From NCBI RefSeq assembly GCF_029784135.1, contig NC_073746.1:264267598-264331597 (forward strand): DNA of 64,000 nucleotides, read 5' to 3'. This DNA comes from Toxorhynchites rutilus septentrionalis. Its lineage: Eukaryota > Arthropoda > Insecta > Diptera > Culicidae. Under the pieces are notes generated by a model. It saw nothing but the letters and a program-made list of their open reading frames with translations. It made no database searches and was not told the DNA's origin. Shown in pieces: positions 24,366 through 35,203 of this stretch. A program made the position numbers and the translations under genes. Numbering within the stretch: position 1 is the first letter of the stretch; each line of letters begins with the position of its first letter.

Positions 24366-26127
24366 GGAACGTATACTCGTAAGTCGCCTCTTATTAGATG
24401 CTTAAGTTCTATTTTCAAGGTAAACGGTGCTCTACTTCACAATTCGTCTCGTATATAAGCTCTGTAAATTTTAGCAACAAAAAATCAGCTTCACACCAAA
24501 TAAGACTTATATAGGCTACTAATTACTTTATGAAAATAACTGGAGCAAAGCTCACATAGATTTAAGCCTCTCGTTTTGACGGAATAATTCCTGCTCTTTG
24601 AAATCTATTTACTTTACATTTAACGCTGTCCTACTCTATGCGCTATCTATGCTCAATGCGTTTTTCTCTTTTTTCTGTTCATGTTTGAAAATTATTTTCT
24701 AAATTAACGCAGGAACTTTCGTCCTCCAAACTTGTGTACATTCGGTTTAAAATTTTGCAAAAATTTTAAATTCACCCAAAGATGAGTATCCATCTAGTCA
24801 TTCCCTAACATTAAGATTACTTAATATAAAGAGCTTAATAATATATTAACATTATTTATTTGAGACCCTCATCTCACTACCCATGTTGAATCTTTCACAT
24901 GAGAACTATTTCTAGAAATTTTAGAAATAAAATCTCAAACTTGTACAGACACACACACACTAAGAAGACAGAAAGTCATGTAAGACAAAATATTAGTGAG
25001 ATTTTTTTTTTGCATCCGATCTTAGTTTCGTTGGAACACTACTTTTACAGTATGCTTTAAGAATGATAAAAGCACTAGCGCAGGTTCGGGTTGGCTTTTG
25101 CAATCAAGTGGAAGTTTGTGCCATATTACCATAAAAAACAACGCAAAATCGATGCTTAATAATGTAGGTTTGTATACAAGGAGCCTTTCAGCGAGTAGAA
25201 TCTAGTCGATTGCCCTCAAAGCAAAATGCAAGTCAAATAATATCTAGTCTGATGCGTAAAGCGATTCTAAATCTAGTCATACACCTCGATGAAATTGTTT
25301 CATTCATTCGAGCGAGATAGAGAAGCCAAAGTCAGGGTAGATTATAAAATCTAGTCGTGAGTTTTCTGGTCATTTTTTACTATTCTAGTCACACCAATTA
25401 GAAGCGAATGAACTTTTAGTTCAAAGTCTCTATGATAAAAAGAAGAAGAAAGGTAGTCACGTCAAACCAAATGTATAATATAGATGTATGTGTAATTAAG
25501 TCGGCTTTCCTTTGATCTCATAACAAAATCTAAATTGTAATCTATTTTTTTTTTCAAAAATCATCACTACCTAGTCCCTTAAAAAGCTCTAAGTATTTTC
25601 ACCCAAAAACTAGTCCCAAACATCGAACTTAATTTAAGTTAATTTATTTTATTTTATTTATGTACATATAAACAAATAATCCACTGCTACAGAAGAGTTC
25701 TATTTGTAATAATTAATGATTCGAAAATGTAATCTAAATATTTACGTACAAATATAATTTAAATATTTATTTATTATTGAACTTAGATCGTAACATACAA
25801 AGTAAACGCTGAAAAGAAGTAGAGCACCGCTCGTCAAATTGTAAAACACGAACAATCATAATCGCTTAGTACTATAGGATATACAATTGTAACCGAACGG
25901 CAGACTAACAGGTACAGTAGAACGTTACAATGTAATAACGAATGAAATGTGATATTAGATGAGTAAGTTTTTGCAAAAAGGCGAATCTTTACACTCGTAT
26001 TCATGTTTCAACTTTTTATCGCGAGAGAACAGTTTCATATGCGTTTGAAATAAATTTTAAGAATAGTTGTAAAATGACACAAAAAAAAGTATTTTGTACT
26101 ATTTAAAGCCTAAGAGTTTGAAATAAA
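24366..26127 (+). promoter_or_regulatory. nerfin-1: nerfin-1 3' UTR with miR-279/286/996-type sites
   Basis: This stretch of about 1.76 kb has no coding in any frame. TCTAGTC, complementary to nucleotides 2-8 of the miR-279/286/996 seed (GACUAGA), occurs at 24793-24799, 25201-25207, 25243-25249, 25272-25278, 25350-25356 and 25384-25390. The first, fourth and sixth are followed by A, making 8-mers. Six-base matches CTAGTC lie at 25571-25576 and 25610-25615. Possible poly(A) signals AATAAA are at 24926, 26049 and 26122; use of the first would keep only one site. miR-279 repression of nerfin-1 is established in Drosophila. Confidence 0.85.
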
Positions 26128-26136
26128 TTGTTTATT
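26122..26136. terminator. Back-to-back poly(A) signals for convergent genes
   Basis: AATAAA at 26122-26127 on the plus strand serves nerfin-1. AATAAA read on the minus strand at 26131-26136 serves the convergent zinc-protein gene, 39 bp past its stop codon. The two signals are separated by 3 bp, so the mature 3' ends probably overlap. Confidence 0.65.
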
Positions 26137-26174
26137 GACACAAAAACGGAAAAACAATCTCTTTTAATTCACCC

Positions 26175-26513
26175 TTATTTCCACAAGTCCACTTTACTTC
26201 TTACAAAATGTACCGACGGCAGCACGCAATTCTTTTCGCACTTGCATCTGGTACCGGAAACGAAATCAAATGATCCCACCTTTTGTCCACATTTGAGGCA
26301 TTTTAATTTCCCTTTTGTCCATTGTGACTGTTCGATTTCTGCTGTTATCCAATCATTAAGGTGGTCTTCGTGCAGGAAAACTTCGGAATTCTCCAACTCT
26401 GTCGGACAGGTCGGTACAGCGTTGATACTGCTTTCGTTACCGTGAATAGGAAGAATGTACTGCTCGTCAATTTCCAGCATCATATTGGCACATTTTCGAC
26501 ATTTTACAATCAT
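26175..26513 (-). CDS. Small RNF180/DUSP12-type zinc-binding protein, 112 aa
   Basis: The protein has paired cysteines C5/C8 (CRKC), C36, C72/C75 (CLKC) and C90/C92/C96, with WTKGKLKCLKCGQKVGSFDF and VHFVRSKVDL. This pattern is the zinc-binding region shared by the N-terminus of the E3 ligase RNF180 and the C-terminus of the phosphatase DUSP12; the wording is closer to RNF180. No RING or phosphatase domain is attached here, so it may be a stand-alone insect form or one exon of a longer gene (a possible acceptor, TTGCAG, lies about 30 bases before the ATG on the minus strand). Its function is unknown. It is convergent with nerfin-1. Confidence 0.8.
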   Translation of the reverse strand: MIVKCRKCANMMLEIDEQYILPIHGNESSINAVPTCPTELENSEVFLHEDHLNDWITAEIEQSQWTKGKLKCLKCGQKVGSFDFVSGTRCKCEKNCVLPSVHFVRSKVDLWK

Positions 26514-26974
26514 TGTTCTTTAATTTTAGAATGAGGTACTGCAAGAGGGGAGTTCAAAAATTTTGCGTTAAAATTCTATTTGTATCAAGTGAAACATGCA
26601 ATTGTCATAATTGAACCATCAACACCAATTTGTTATTTGTTAACGTTTCCATAGGATATATGTATCTATCATGTGTTCTCCCGTATTGCAACCACCCAGA
26701 AAACATTTTCATTTGTAGGACATGCGGAAGTGAGAGCGTTACAAAAATGGCTCTTGCTGCTCCAAACTGGGAGTTTTTAGCACGAAAATGTCTCCAAAAT
26801 GAACATTTCTTTATTTTTTCATGCTCAAAAAAATCAGGCATGATGTCAAAACTAGATACTGCAAGAGGCTAGAAGTGATAATTTATTGTTGAAGAAAAAA
26901 AAAAGCGTTGGAGACAATATAGTTGCCACTACCCGTGGAAGGGTTAAATATCTATACTCTTTAACTCTTTCTAA
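26514..26974. other. Intergenic spacer
   Basis: A block TACTGCAAGAGG occurs at 26537 and again near 26858 in the same orientation, so 26540-26860 may be an inserted or duplicated piece. Overlapping 78- to 80-codon frames on both strands have no recognised domain. Confidence 0.35.
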
Positions 26975-27304
26975 GGGTGGGTTTAGACTAGTAATATATT
27001 CGTTTGAAGAAATATGATGAGATTATAGAAACCGCATCAACCGTTTACACTAGCGTGAACTTATATAATGAATATATTCATATTTTCGGCGAATTTATTC
27101 ACTTGAAATAAAACTGCATCCAACTTTGGTGATTTCTCACCAGTGAGAAATTCACCAGCGTTTACATATGCTTTAATTTATTCTATACATTCTATACATA
27201 TATACCTCGAAGAAGTGTATCATATATATTCTCACTCGTTTACGTCTATTTTCAGGTGAATAAATACATCTATAGTTATAGATCTCCCTAATGTAAACCC
27301 GCCA
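26975..27304. mobile_element. Harbinger-like MITE, 330 bp, copy 1
   Basis: The ends are GGGTGGGTTTAGACTAG and, inverted, TGGCGGGTTTACATTAG. The TAA triplet flanks both sides (26972-26974 and 27305-27307). The copy at 62895-63215 is inverted relative to this one and flanked by TTA. Confidence 0.88.
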
Positions 27305-27626
27305 TAAGACACTATTTCGGTACGACTCATAGTTTTCGAGATATAAATTATCAAATATTTCTCTTGTTCTTGGTAAAATCGACAGGCCCTATTGGCGATC
27401 TAACGTACAAATCTACACCTAGGCGGCGCTGCGGTTAAAGTGATGATGGTTTCAAATTTTGCAATGCGAGTTTATGGGAGGTTTGTAGTTCTTTCCATAA
27501 ATTACACTGTTATAATCATAAAAGATTATTTGATGAATTTTGAAGAAATTTAATTCTGCGCAGTTTCATATATAACATGTTATTTGTTTACCTCTTTCAG
27601 TAGTGAAAACTGTATAAATATTGACA

Positions 27627-27737
27627 ATGGTTGAATTAAAGAAGGAAATTCGAGAGCACAATCAAAAACAAGTAGAAAAATGCATGATTCCTGTATGTAA
27701 GAAGTACCTGGAAAGCACGAAAGTAAAATATACGTGA
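27627..27737 (+). CDS. Possible short ORF or first exon, 36 codons
   Basis: The ATG in ACAATGG context begins MVELKKEIREHNQKQVEKC, a charged helix-like peptide with smooth codon use, ending at TGA. A GTAAAA donor-like site lies just before the stop (after CACGAAA), so it could be the first exon of a gene split or destroyed by the element that follows at 27840. A TATA-like TGTATAAATA is at 27611-27620. I do not recognise the peptide. Confidence 0.25.
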   Translation: MVELKKEIREHNQKQVEKCMIPVCKKYLESTKVKYT

Positions 27738-28452
27738 TTTGTTTTTGAGTTTTAGGTTACATTAGCATCATTTTCTTAGTTCAAAAACAAAATCCAGATG
27801 TCTCACCGATCGTTTACGTTTTGCGTTATGGGCACCTTACACGGTCAACCGGATTGACAATAAGTGTCTTCAATATCGTGACAGCTAGGCTTTCAACATC
27901 TGATCTAACCTCAATCAATATTTTTCCACCTTACACGGTCAATATCGCCCTCAACCCGAGACAACGAAAATATCCGCGATGGCTAGTGGCGACATTTGAG
28001 TTTGGGATCCAAACTATTCTCTATCAGATTAGAAGGCTAAAAGGCAATTTTCAATTGGTAAAATTTGAATGAAAATATCTACTTGGTATTATTTAATTAG
28101 TTGAAGCGCGTATTCCTAACCTTAACTTAACCTATTTCCCCTGAATTTTCAGATATTCCTACTAAAATGTATTATTATAATGGTGTCTATTCTGTATTTC
28201 AATCGATTCGAAATATTTCGAACGACTTGGTAAATTCCATTCCCTGTTTCGTTCGAGGTGTTTTCAAATTCGAATACCTTTCGTTCGGACTGTTTTGTTT
28301 TCGAACATCTTTCATTCGAATCAAACCAAACGTCAAACCCACTTTGTTTATGAAGGAGTGAATAATTTCCGCAGCGGATGAGCGGTGAACTGCAAAAATG
28401 TAAGCTAATTTTTAATCATTTTTTTCTTTAAATTAATTTTAACGTTCAACAG

Positions 28453-29243
28453 GGAAAAAAACAAAAACAAAACAACCACTAAAAATCAGTTCGAGCGGAT
28501 TGTGCTGCTTCTGGAGCAAGAGCCGGACATAGCAAAGGGTTTCTCCCGAGGAAATTCCGGACCCTTCTGGGATGATCTGGCGGCAGAAGTCAATAGTTTG
28601 GGACCGCCTATTCGCGATGGAAGTGGATGGAAAAAGGTATATACTAAAACGAATCCGAAACATATGTTTATAGTCTTATTTTTGCCCTGGTTTTCTGTGT
28701 AGGTTTGGGCGGACTAAGTCCGGATTAAAGCGAAAACTCGCTCACAACAAACGGGAGCAGAGGGCGACAGGTGGAGGACCCAATAAAATTATCAATTTGT
28801 CCGAGCTGGAGGAGCAGGCAGTTCTACTAACTGGGTTACTTGCGACCGTGGAAGGAATCCCGGGTACCTCATCTCATGGAACACAGTTGGATTCGCCTTC
28901 GGGTGAACCTCAAGCTGCAGACCAGGAAAATTTTATATATTATGGTACTTCCGACGAGTGTGACGGTATCAATAATACCATTCACTTCCAGCCCTCTCAG
29001 CCGAAAAAATCCAGACCTTCTACCACGAGGCTATTAGAGCTGCAAGTCGAGCAACAAAACAAATTTCACACCAATGTGAAATCCCTGTTAAAAAACACAA
29101 ACAAGAATTTGAGTGATCTGGTTCATTATCAGCGCCAATCAGCTCGAGCGATTCTTTCCGTGGATGCCACACTCAAAGAACATCTGAGTGAACAAAAACG
29201 ACATAACCACGAGATGAGAAGATCGCGCTGGAGAAATCAATAG
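28453..29243 (+). pseudogene. Harbinger Myb/SANT-like DNA-binding protein, frameshifted
   Basis: The first block (28453-28636) reads FERIVLLLEQEPDIAKGFS and FWDDLAAEVNSLGPP ending GSGWKK, the trihelix-like fold of Harbinger accessory proteins. A short intron follows (GTATAT at 28637 to TGTGTAG at 28702). The second block begins VWAD, then a stop; a 2-nt loss near 28717 shifts the frame, after which SGLKRKLAHNKREQ and a long acidic then basic tail run to 29243. A candidate first exon, ATG at 28378, does not join in frame, so the N-terminus is unclear. The partner is needed for nuclear import and end binding in related elements, so this copy is probably non-autonomous. Confidence 0.75.
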
Positions 29244-30125
29244 TCAAGCGACAAATCCTTGAAACGCAGATTGCGTATATTTCAGAACATTAGAATAATG
29301 TTTCAAAATATCAGTGATCTGATTTTTTATCTTTATATTGTAACTCAAGTATAAAAAAATGAAAAAAGTTCTAATCGTATTTTTATATCTTTCCATGGAA
29401 GAAAAATCTTACTTAATTTTTTCTTTGAAGTTTGTTTGGAATAGCATCAAAATTATATAAACTTTTTTAAAATTCACGAATTTCGCCTATAGTTTATGGA
29501 ACTTCCTTAACCCCTTCACGTACAACATTGAACTTCACTCGTTGTTTCTCGATGTGAAATAATTACATAGCTTCAGGCATATGATGAGGATACCGACAAC
29601 TGAAGATTATCAAATTTCCGTTATTTAAAAAAAAAATTGAATGAGCTAAAAATATAAAATATAATTTGAATATTATAATTAAAATAAAAACGAACGAGTT
29701 AGTACGTAGTAATAACTCCTTCGTTTTTATTTTAAACACAACATGTATTTGCTCATCATAGGGCACCCATGTTAGATACCCACACTCAGCAGAGTAGCGG
29801 AACGACTCGAAGTGCTCGTTTTGGGCCGTGCTGTTGGAAATTAAATCGTACAGCAAGGGGTTAAAACAACGCAAAAAGTATTAATAATGGTTATTTGAAT
29901 ACTTGGCCTGCTTACGAGAAATCGATAATGACATGTTCTCAAAGTGTTGGCAGGAATAAGAGTAAATAATTCTGCCGAAACCATAGTTAAGTAAGGAAGA
30001 CACTTCCTTTTCCGGTGGTTGTTATTTATTTGAGCATTTGCAAACAAGTTAGATGAAATTTAACAGTCATAAATATTAATTTAAACAAAAGTTTATTATG
30101 TAAACAGCTACATAACATATTATAA

Positions 30126-31264
30126 CTACTGAGAACGACCAAATTCTAAGCATATATTGTGAAGTGCACAGCATACATTTATAATTTGAGCGCATTTAGT
30201 AGGATTGTAGTGAAGTTGTCTCGCGCCAAGGATGCATCTAAACCGATTTTTTAGTAAACCGATTGTCCGCTCGACGATAGCACGACCCAAGGCATGCCTG
30301 CGATTAAAATCGCTCTCCAAACTCCCTTCCTCCGCTGCTCTGAATGGCGTTACTAACCAAGGTTCCGATGGATAACCAGCATCACCTGAAAATATTTTAT
30401 CACACAGTACATACAAGTATACTAAAATATTGTAGTTGAACATTACCTAGAATCTTAGTATTAACTTCACCATTTTGGTGAAGCTGCTCAAAGTGAGTTC
30501 TTGCAGGGCTTACACGCCATATATGAGAGTCATGATTAGATCCCTGGAAGGTAGGATCAACGAAACGAATCCTTTGCTGATCGTCACAAACCTATGTTGA
30601 TAAAAAAGAGTATTTGTTCATTGATTTGTTAATTCAAATACTAATAATACTTACAATCAGAACGTTGAGACTATAAAATCCCTTCCGATTAAAAAACAAA
30701 TTTCGATTCAGCTTAGGTGGAATAATTTTTACGTGGGTTCCATCCAAACACATAATAACACCCGGAATTGATGTTTTCTGATAGAAGTGTAGTTTAGCAC
30801 GCCGCTGTTCGTCTTCCGTCATATTTAGGGAAATCCATTTCTTACACAGTGTCCGCTCCAGAATGTTAAGCATTTCAGTCAGCACCTTGGAAAATGTGGG
30901 CTGTGCTATGGCAATGTGATAATCTTGCCCTGCTCCATGTTGATAATTTCCTTCAGCAAAGAATCGCAAACATGCTGCGAGTTTCACCTCCGTGGATAGA
31001 CCACCTTTCCTTGTGGTAAGGCAGTTCTCAATTTCCTCTAAAACGTACCGAAAAGCTTCCTTACTTAGACGAAAACTTTTGATGAATCTGAATAAGGGCA
31101 AAATTAATCAATAAGAGAAACAAACATGGGATTTTTGAGACGGATACTTACGCTTCATCAGAAAGTTTCATGAAGTCGGTTGATTTTCGGTGGTTTCGCC
31201 GATGGTAGCAAGGCATTCCAATTTCTTCTTGCTCCGCCAAAATCGGTAACAAAACGGAATCCAT
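30126..31264 (-). CDS. PIF/Harbinger DDE transposase (HARBI1-like), 316 aa, four exons
   Basis: The minus-strand exons are 31152-31264, 30655-31087, 30447-30591 and 30126-30385, all with GT-AG borders and consistent phases, giving 951 nt. It starts MDSVLLPILAEQEEIGMPCY. The catalytic triad is visible: D153 in MCLDGTHVKI, D203 in SNHDSHIW and E269 in AIVERTIGLLKNRF. The length is slightly short for the family but all core blocks are present (FFAEGNYQHGAGQD, QPTFSKVL, VDPTFQGSNHDSHIW). There is no stop or frameshift. It would cut at the 3336-bp element ends and duplicate 3 bp. Its accessory protein gene is damaged. Confidence 0.92.
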
Positions 31265-31809
31265 TGAACGAGAAAATTTTCTCACAAATTTCTCTTAGGA
31301 TCAAAAATTAACTGAAATTCAACTCGCACTCGCCGCTATTTAATACGGTGTTTCTTTTTGTTTATCGGTTTTTGACAGATCGATGCATATTCGAAATTTT
31401 CTAACACTTTCGTTCGAAACGAGCAAAACGATTGGAATAGGGAATGGTAAATTCGAAAACGATCGAAATATCACTTTCGAACGAAATAGAAATCCGTCGG
31501 AATACAGAATAGGCACCAATATAACGTCAATTTCAGACATAATTTTCGTATGGGATTTTCTTACCACTTGCAGAAAAAAAGTGATTTGCATTCACATAGA
31601 ATACTAATTTGATTCGTAAAAGTTAATTTTCATTCAAAATTTACACTTTAGAATTCGGTTTTTCTTCCCAAAAATACATCATAATACTCGTTTCACAAAT
31701 ACAGACTGTTCCTTTCAGTTTCAGAGATGCCAGATTATTTTAGTTTGCGAAAATATATGCAAGTTATTTTATCTGCAAGCAAATGTTTTTATTCCATAAA
31801 TGAGACTAT

Positions 31810-32153
31810 GACAGTAGAACCCCAATTATCCGTGAGCGGGTGATCCGCCCTGCGGATTATTCGTGACTGCGAATTCCATAGTAAATCAATAGGCCTTTCC
31901 GGAATTTGTTAGTGAGTGGTAGGTCCATGCTCTTTTGTTGTGGTCATGGCTTTTACATTATTTAGCCACTGGTGTACACGACCTTATATAGATGGATAGT
32001 TGATTGATTTCTGTATTGATAGAACATAGTTTTTATGTTGAAACATCTCTTTTCGTGTTTGCATTTTTTTGTCCTTTAATGGGTCATCCGCGATTTTCGT
32101 TAATCGCGGTGAGTTTGCCCGACTATTCCGCGGATAATCGGGATTCTACTGTA
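31810..32153. mobile_element. pogo/Tigger-like MITE nested in copy A
   Basis: The ends are CAGTAGAACCCCAATTATCC and its near-perfect inverse ATAATCGGGATTCTACTGTA. The GATTATCCGCGG core is typical of pogo/Tigger termini. The same MITE sits at the same place in copy B (37551-37893) and, truncated, in copy C (34593-34680), so it was present before the host element spread. Confidence 0.85.
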
Positions 32154-32689
32154 GCTTGAATTAACACATGATGTTTTTTCATCTGTGATTTTCCCAGATC
32201 TTCTCATTCTCCAAATTTTATAGCGGAGTGTGAAGAAACACACAACCCGCTCACTAGCGCAAAGAATGACCGAGTTCAACGTTAAAAAATTCCTAAAACG
32301 TTGTTAAATTTCATCCACTCTCTCACCATCACATTGTCAGTTTACTTTGAAGTTTTGATTTGTATCGTGAAAAGTACCGTATTTTGCTATTCAAAGTATC
32401 GGTTTTCCAAACCAAAAGCTTCCATTTATGATTCCTACAATTTCAGTAGTTTATAAATTTTAATTGCAAAAAAGACTAACAAAAATTAAATGTGCGCTTG
32501 CATATCTGGCAACTCAGTCTGGAAGTCCGTGAGGTAAAACGTCAACATCATGCATCCATATGGAATGTCACGATATTGATGCTCGAAAATCAGAAAATCC
32601 GGATTTCTGCGTCGTCGGCCATGTTCAGCTGTCATTATGCTCTCAAATGTCATCATAATGTCAATAAAGTTGACCGTGTACGGTCCGCT

Positions 32690-33882
32690 TTAGATCGCCA
32701 ATTAAAACATTACACTTGAGTCAAAAAATTCCCAATTGCTGTGGAAAACTCATATATTCTCCAACCCAAACAGAATACAAACCTTCATTGGAATCAAAAA
32801 TACATGTTTATAAAATCTGCATTTTTAAAACGTTTTCATTTGGAATTACTCTTTAACACAGGCGATGTTACATACCTGCTATTCTATTTACTTTGGTCAT
32901 TTTCCTCAAAACCAAAGATCTCTTGGGTTATGGTTCTCGCCAAACGAGCGATCGAAACATCAATTGTTTGCGTATAAAGTATAAAGATATGAAACTCGCG
33001 CATTTTAGTATGCAATACTAAATATATATAGCGTTTCGATTAGCTTTTATCAAAATGATTAGCGAAAAAGCTTAAAAAAAAGACCTTAATTAACCACAAT
33101 AAATATGTATGTTTACCTTTGCCAATGTTCACTTGTTCCAAAGTACCTAGAATAAGAAGGTAGTCTTCTCGCTGCTTTGTTCAAGTGGTGGTAGGAAAAG
33201 AAAAAAAATATAATAAACCATCGATCGAATCCATATAAATTCAACCATTTTTTAATTTTTTAAATTATAACACAAGAACAGTCGCAAAATATGTTTCGAA
33301 ATGATGAAATAGTAGTTTACTTCATTATTTTAAAATTTAAAACTGTAAAATTTTCGCACCTGTGCTATAAAAAATACAAAACCGATAAACAAATATGTGG
33401 AGAGGTTATATCAAAGCTGTGTTGTTTCCGTTCCCGATCCAAGGAGCGAATGCATGGGATAGCTAAAAACATCTTCGATATGTTTACACACATCTACATT
33501 AGAATTATTCTGTTCCGGCATCGCGGGAAGTGGTCCTTCAACATTTCTTGTAGTGGTACTTCAACAAACCTTACTTGTAGTGAGAAAGCGGTACACTATC
33601 GTGTTTACCGTCGGCTCGACTTGCGATTTTGTCCTTTTTATGATTTTTAGAATTTTTCATATCAAGAAATATTGAAATACTTCAGAACTTCGAACAAATT
33701 GAGGATTTTTTATTACTAACTTCGTTGTGTGTGTAACACATGCGCCCTCCGTTTGTCTACACATGAAATATGCCTTACCTTCTATTCTACGTACTTTGCA
33801 CTTGTTCGATGAATTACACACTTATGTATGTATGTCAGATGTCAGATTTTTTTTTCAAAATGTCTGTCAATTTTGTTCTTAA
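32690..33882. other. Intergenic, no gene recognised
   Basis: AT-rich sequence. The longest frame (33291-33650, 119 codons) shows no domain and has coding-unlike composition. Confidence 0.45.
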
Positions 33883-35203
33883 GCGAACCTTACACGGTCA
33901 ATATTATTGACAATATGACGACATTTGAGAGCATGTGTTGCCGGCGGTCTCCGGCACTGGTTTTTCCCGGGAATAAAACGACGTGCCCGGCGCGGTACGA
34001 GTTTTGAGTATCAATTCCTCGAGCCTGACCGACTCGAATGCTTTTATTAAACTTTAAGTTTACAATTTTTATTTTCTTATTTACTAATACAAAATGTGGC
34101 TCGCGCTCGAATCGTGCACACACGTTTCCATGGAGCTTACTTTGCGCGAGCCCCGTTGTATTACTAGCTTAAATTTCTTATTTACTAACTTAAATTTAGG
34201 TCGCGCTCGAATCGAACACACATGTTTCCGCGGTCCTGACTCTGCGCGCACCCTGTTATGCAAGTCTTTTTTGCAATTAAAATTTATAAACTTCTGAAAT
34301 TGTAGGAAACATAAAGGAACACTTTTGGTTTGGAAAACTGATACATTTAATAGCAAAATACGGTACTTTTCGCGATACAAATCAAAACCTCAAAATAAAC
34401 TAACAATATGATGGTTAGAGAGAGTGGATGAAACGTTACGTTTTTCATTGTTGAACTCGGTAAATTTTATGCACTAGCAAGCGGGACAGCCACTTTAGTC
34501 TAAGTTGTGTGTTTCTTCACACTCCGCTACGAAATTTGGAGAATGATCTGGGGAAATCACAGGCGGAAAAACATCATGTGTTAATTCAAGGTACAGTAGA
34601 ATCCCGATTATCTGCGGAATAGTCGGGCAACCTCACGAATAACGAAAATCGCGGATGATGCATTAAAGTACCAAAAAGAGGCGCAATTATTATATGTTTT
34701 TGAGGAGGAAAAACGAATTTTGAAGTGTAAATCATGAATGACAATTAACTTCTCCGAATGAAATTAGTATTCTATGGGAATGCAAATCACTTTTGTTTCT
34801 ACAAGTGATGAGAAAATCACATGCAAAAACTGTGTCTGAAGTTGACGTTATATTGTAATAGTAAGTTTTAGTAGGGGTATCGGAAAATTCAGAACAAATA
34901 GGTTAAGTTAGGGTTAGGACTGCGTGCTTCAAGTAACTAAATAATACCAAGTAGATATTTACATTCAAATTTTTTCAATTGAAAATTGCTTTTGAGCCTT
35001 CTAATTTGACGGAGAATAGTTTGCATCCCAAACTCGAATGTAGCCACTAGTCATCGCGGATACTTTCGTTGTTTCTGGTTGAGGACAATATTGACCGTGA
35101 AAGGTGGTATAATATAGATAAAGGTTAGATCTGATGTCGAAAGCCTAGCTGTCACGATATTGAAGACACTTATTGTAAATAATTTTGATCGTGTAAGGTG
35201 CCC
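33883..35203. mobile_element. 1.5-kb inverted-repeat element, copy C (rearranged)
   Basis: The ends match copies A and B: GCGAACCTTACACGGTC at 33883 and GTGTAAGGTGCCC at 35203. An unrelated insert, about 33935-34265, contains two diverged 95-bp direct repeats (GGTCGCGCTCGAATCG blocks at 34095 and 34198). The nested pogo MITE is cut at about 34680. The Harbinger target region near 34860 is uninterrupted here. Confidence 0.8.

Larger units (their letters stand above)
28182..31517. mobile_element. PIF/Harbinger transposon, two genes, 3336 bp
   Basis: The termini are GGTGTCTATTCTGTATTTC and, inverted, GGTGCCTATTCTGTATTCC, continuing as imperfect inverted repeats rich in TTCGAA motifs. The target duplication is AAT (28179-28181 and 31518-31520), proven by the uninterrupted homologous sites near 38180 and 34860. 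It encodes a Myb-like protein (plus strand) and a DDE transposase (minus strand), the classical Harbinger pair. A 21-bp hairpin (arms 29681-29701 and 29713-29733) lies between the genes. Confidence 0.93.
27840..32689. mobile_element. 1.5-kb inverted-repeat element, copy A, interrupted by Harbinger
   Basis: The ends are GGGCACCTTACACGGTCAA and, inverted, GCGGACCTTACACGGTC near 32689. Without the 3.3-kb insertion the length is about 1.51 kb, matching copy B (37013-38534). The interior carries a nested pogo/Tigger-like MITE at 31810-32153. The flanking bases suggest a TA target site. There is no convincing own transposase; the open frame starting at 27821 recurs in copies B and C only because the DNA is shared. 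Confidence 0.85.

Noticed and set aside
27821..28072. 83-codon frame that recurs in 38322-38573 and 35051-35251
   Set aside because: The conservation follows from shared transposon DNA, including its terminal repeats and noncoding flanks; no domain is recognised.
33291..33650. 119-codon frame between element copies
   Set aside because: AT-rich with no domain, no start or splice context, and next to repeats.
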